A DNA stretch of 5,737 bases, taken from contig JAJZIF010000269.1 in the NCBI GenBank assembly GCA_021810735.1, positions 1 through 5,737 of the forward strand, written 5' to 3'. A program made the translations under genes and the position numbers. Under the pieces are notes generated by a model. The model was given only the letters and a program-made list of their open reading frames with translations. It was not told where the DNA came from and did no database searches. The stretch comes from Acidobacteriota bacterium. GTDB taxonomy: Bacteria; Acidobacteriota; Terriglobia; Terriglobales; Acidobacteriaceae. Below, one piece after another: positions 5,595 to 5,737 of this stretch (its first letter is position 1; every line of letters starts with the position of its first letter).

Positions 5595-5737
5595 GCAGTC
5601 AATAACGTCTCATTCAAAAATCGGTAACAGGCTCAACCAGATCTACGCCGCTGAAATGCGACGCCTTAGGATCGATGCAATTCCAGTCTAACGGCGCGGC
5701 CAATTCTCCGAAATAGAAAATCTGTCACAAAAAGTTA
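5595..5737. other. Upstream region of the OPX gene, no supported promoter
   Basis: The 143 bases before the OPX start hold no ORF I can support. On the minus strand only loose matches to -35/-10 elements occur (for example TTGAGC followed by no good TATAAT at the right distance). A GAGA about 14 bases before the ATG is too distant to be a convincing Shine-Dalgarno. The promoter may lie beyond the right edge or use a less usual sigma factor. Confidence 0.5.

Noticed and set aside
5595..5737. Sigma-70 type promoter before the OPX gene (TTGAGC or TTGTGA as -35)
   Set aside because: No acceptable -10 occurs at the correct spacing for either box.

Overview
The window carries three genes of a bacterial exopolysaccharide or capsule assembly cluster, all on the minus strand, so they are transcribed from high to low coordinates. 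In transcription order they are: a large outer-membrane polysaccharide export (OPX, Wza-like) protein with several SLBB domains (5594-2865); a Wzz-type chain-length determinant / polysaccharide co-polymerase (PCP) of the inner membrane (2856-1615); and, after about 0.5 kb without a convincing gene, a small monotopic phosphoglycosyl transferase (undecaprenyl-phosphate sugar-1-phosphate transferase, 1118-276). A strong intrinsic terminator with an 18-bp perfect stem lies just after the last gene (218-260).

Together the three products cover the ends of a Wzx/Wzy-type pathway. The phosphoglycosyl transferase loads the first sugar onto undecaprenyl phosphate, the PCP controls polymerisation and chain length at the inner membrane, and the OPX protein forms the periplasmic and outer-membrane exit route. 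Flippase, polymerase, other glycosyltransferases and a tyrosine autokinase are not in the window. The PCP has no kinase domain, so any kinase would have to be encoded elsewhere.

Layout by region: 1-217, mostly non-coding, with a possible start of a further minus-strand gene running off the left edge (very weak); 218-260, terminator; 276-1118, sugar transferase; 1119-1614, intergenic, with a candidate promoter, a leader containing two mutually exclusive hairpins, some weaker hairpins and a chain of tiny ORFs; 1615-2856, PCP; 8-base gap whose Shine-Dalgarno overlaps the OPX stop codon; 2865-5594, OPX; 5595-5737, upstream region with no promoter I can support.

The organism is a Gram-negative (diderm) bacterium, because the OPX/PCP pair implies an outer membrane. 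The very long non-lipoprotein OPX with Q/N-rich low-complexity segments, and the moderate-to-high GC, resemble Acidobacteriota (Terriglobia). That assignment is from memory of family style and is only an inference. I see no mobile element, CRISPR array, tRNA or rRNA. The most unusual points are the nearly uncharged, tandem-repeat-bearing Q-rich linker in the OPX protein and the structured leader region ahead of the sugar transferase gene.
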